A stretch of DNA of 14,405 nucleotides from contig JAGZWV010000058.1 in NCBI GenBank assembly GCA_018378775.1, positions 1 to 14,405 on the forward strand. The letters run 5' to 3'. The notes beneath the pieces were generated by a model that searched no databases, was not told the DNA's origin, and saw only the letters and a program-made list of their open reading frames with translations. This DNA comes from Collinsella sp. (GTDB taxonomy: Bacteria; Actinomycetota; Coriobacteriia; Coriobacteriales; Coriobacteriaceae). Below are positions 13,282 through 14,405 of the stretch, in pieces. The first letter of the stretch is position 1. Each line of letters starts with the position of its first letter. The position numbers and the translations under genes were made by a program.

Positions 13282-13793
13282 GCGGGGCTCCCCTCAAAAT
13301 AATGGTGGATGCCAACGTATGGGTTGATTCGTTTTGCGCTGACCATGCCGAGTCGCTTGCCGCGCGTGCGTTTATTGGACAGGCGACGGAGACGGGGGCA
13401 TTGCTGTTCTTTCCGGTGCATATCGCCAAGGACGTGCTGTACGTTGTCCAACACGAGCTCAAGCGTAGCGTTCTTGCCAGCGGGGGAGCGCTCGACGAGG
13501 CTTCTGCCCGCGCGATTGGCGATGCGGCGCTGGCGTTTGTTCGGAACATGACCGAAAACGCCACGGCCGTGGGTGCAGATGCGTCGGACCTTTGGCTGGC
13601 CGACAAATACTTAGTGCTCCATCGCGATTACGAAGACAACTTGGTGCTCGCCGCGTGCAAGCGCGCGCAGGTCGATTACTTGGTGACCAACGATCGCAAG
13701 CTGCTCGAACATGCCGATCTTGCAGCAAAGACCCCGCGTCAAATGATGCCGATTCTTGCTTTGGCCGAACGCGGCGGCGCGGCTATCGGTTGA
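13278..13793 (+). CDS. PIN-domain toxin, VapC/PIN_3-like ribonuclease
   Basis: A 171-residue PIN-domain protein, the Mg-dependent ribonuclease fold of VapC toxins. Acidic residues are in place: Asp11 and Asp17 in VDANVWVD, Asp120 in YEDNLVLAA and Asp139 in VTNDRKLL. The middle acidic residue, usually Glu, is probably Asp52 in HIAKDVLYV. Spacing and the DYEDNL motif favour the PIN_3 group. GTG 13278 is preferred to an ATG at 13218 because it overlaps the antitoxin stop by four bases, has AGGGG at 13265-13269, and starts just before the conserved first strand. The target RNA is unknown. A bidirectional hairpin follows at 13806. Confidence 0.85.
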   Translation: MSGAPLKIMVDANVWVDSFCADHAESLAARAFIGQATETGALLFFPVHIAKDVLYVVQHELKRSVLASGGALDEASARAIGDAALAFVRNMTENATAVGADASDLWLADKYLVLHRDYEDNLVLAACKRAQVDYLVTNDRKLLEHADLAAKTPRQMMPILALAERGGAAIG

Positions 13794-13805
13794 CGCGAAC
13801 TGTTT

Positions 13806-13842
13806 GCGGGCCCCTTGGACGATGAAGCGCCAAGGGGCCCGC
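13806..13842. terminator. Bidirectional terminator-like hairpin between convergent genes
   Basis: A perfect 13-bp stem GCGGGCCCCTTGG / CCAAGGGGCCCGC (13806-13818 and 13830-13842) has an 11-base loop. It lies between the toxin stop (13793) and the stop of the converging minus-strand gene (13852) and probably serves both, although T runs are weak on both sides. Confidence 0.65.
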
Positions 13843-13851
13843 GTCTGCTAT

Positions 13852-14286
13852 TTACAAAAGCTGGGCCTTAATAGCGGAACTTTCTGCGAGCTGCTCGGCT
13901 GCCTTTTCGTCGGAGCTGTCGAGTGCTGCCAGGCTACGGTAGACCCACTCGTTGACCTGGGTGTTCTTGACGCCTACGGTCTGCATAAGGGCGCCTACCT
14001 CGCGGATTGCTGCGAGCAGATCAGCTTTGGGACCCGCGAGCTCGACCTCGATGCCGTGGTAGGCGGTCACGCCGCGGTTCTCACTCACGTGGTCGATAAA
14101 GCCCTCGACGGTCTCAAGCTGCTGGGCGAGAGCTGCATTATCGTCGGCGTCCAGCGCGACGAGTGCGTTCGATACCGTGAGGGCGGGATGTCCGCAGGGG
14201 ACAAAGCCTTCGATGACATCCATAGCTTCGGTAATGGTTGAGCCCAGGCCTGCGAGGGCATTGACGAGTTGCTGTTTGGTATCCAT
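13852..14286 (-). CDS. Hypothetical protein, unrecognised
   Basis: A 144-residue soluble, acidic, alanine-rich protein with no signal peptide or membrane helix; it is predicted to be mostly helical. I do not recognise the family. Visible features are a GFVPCGHPALTVSNALVALD stretch near residues 27-46 and a Gln/Glu/Ala-rich C-terminus. AAAGGA lies six bases before ATG 14286, which supports the start. It converges with the toxin gene across a shared hairpin. The IS3 copy begins 24 bases upstream of its start codon, so its native promoter has probably been cut off or replaced by reading out of the IS end. Codon use is like its neighbours, and the frame looks intact. Confidence 0.7.
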   Translation of the reverse strand: MDTKQQLVNALAGLGSTITEAMDVIEGFVPCGHPALTVSNALVALDADDNAALAQQLETVEGFIDHVSENRGVTAYHGIEVELAGPKADLLAAIREVGALMQTVGVKNTQVNEWVYRSLAALDSSDEKAAEQLAESSAIKAQLL

Positions 14287-14310
14287 AACGGTCCTTTCGA
14301 CGGGTCAATT

Positions 14311-14338
14311 GGGGGTGCGGACAGAAAGTTGGACCGTG
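14311..14338 (+). repeat. IS3 left terminal inverted repeat
   Basis: Begins GGGGGTGCGGAC and ends TTGGACCGTG. It is the mate of the repeat at 71-98. Bases preceding it (CAATT) are host sequence; the target duplication cannot be checked without the other end of this copy. Confidence 0.85.
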
Positions 14339-14362
14339 AAGCGGTCCGGACTGGAGGTTCGC

Positions 14363-14405
14363 ATGTACAGCAGGGAGAAGGTCGAGCTCTTCCTCCTGGC
14401 GACGG
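14363..14405 (+). CDS. IS3-family transposase OrfA, N-terminal fragment
   Basis: The first 14 codons (MYSREKVELFLLAT) are present, preceded by GGAGG at 14353-14357 with good spacing. Position just inside the left terminal repeat fits OrfA, the helix-turn-helix protein that IS3 elements encode before the frameshifted OrfB. The frame is cut by the window edge, so the family is inferred mostly from the matching element end at position 1. Confidence 0.7.
   Translation, partial: MYSREKVELFLLAT

Larger units (their letters stand above)
14311..14405 (+). mobile_element. Left end of a second IS3-family copy, same orientation
   Basis: The terminal repeat at 14311-14338 pairs with the right-end repeat at 71-98 (21 of 28, outer 12 identical). 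Just inside lies a hairpin, GGACCG at 14331-14336 and CGGTCC at 14342-14347, then a ribosome binding site and the first transposase codons. The element runs beyond the window. Both edge copies point the same way. Confidence 0.85.

Noticed and set aside
13756..14241. A 161-codon plus-strand frame opposite the hypothetical gene
   Set aside because: It runs through the shared hairpin, lacks a ribosome binding site and mirrors the better supported minus-strand gene.
1..14405. Classical composite transposon carried by the two IS copies
   Set aside because: The cargo includes the housekeeping gatCAB operon, and neither copy is complete here. Independent insertions of an abundant IS explain the layout more simply.

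Overview
The window looks like chromosomal DNA from a high-GC gut actinobacterium of the class Coriobacteriia, most likely Collinsella or a close relative. This is an inference from base composition, gene order, the extended GatB and the style of the IS3 element; no marker gene settles the species.

Layout. Positions 1-98 are the right end of an IS3-family element (last 22 codons of its transposase plus the terminal inverted repeat). A second copy in the same orientation begins at 14311 and runs off the window. Between them: (1) gatC-gatA-gatB (294-3795), a tightly coupled housekeeping operon for the Asp/Glu-tRNA amidotransferase. (2) A 483-base non-coding stretch (3796-4278) with a 41-bp inverted repeat, two ~126-bp tandem units that each carry a conserved 32-bp core and end in a different terminator-like hairpin, and a nested palindrome. 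(3) A stand-alone AAA_14/DUF4143 ATPase with a PD-(D/E)XK-like C-terminus (4279-5643). (4) A minus-strand AraC-family regulator broken inside its DNA-binding domain (5708-6564), divergent from two adjacent ABC half-transporters (6679-8502 and 8503-10260). The gap between them holds two 15-bp direct repeats with a 21-bp period, typical of AraC-family half-sites. (5) A small one-helix membrane protein (10448-10693) followed by a P1B-type metal ATPase (10712-12787), preceded by a recognisable promoter, a dyad over its -10 and a structured leader. (6) A ribbon-helix-helix antitoxin and PIN-domain toxin (12928-13793) with a strong promoter set in an inverted-repeat operator. (7) A minus-strand hypothetical gene (13852-14286) whose upstream side is cut by the second IS copy only 24 bp before its start codon.

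How the parts work together. The core is ordinary translation machinery. The remainder is accessory: a transporter pair whose own regulator has probably decayed, a metal-efflux pair resembling in layout the mycobacterial PacL/Ctp systems, and a small toxin-antitoxin operon. The most promising leads are the small-membrane-protein/P1B-ATPase pair, the tandem structured intergenic units, the AraC pseudogene beside intact-looking operators, and the palindromic control region of the DUF4143 ATPase. All family names come from reading motifs by eye; no database search was run.
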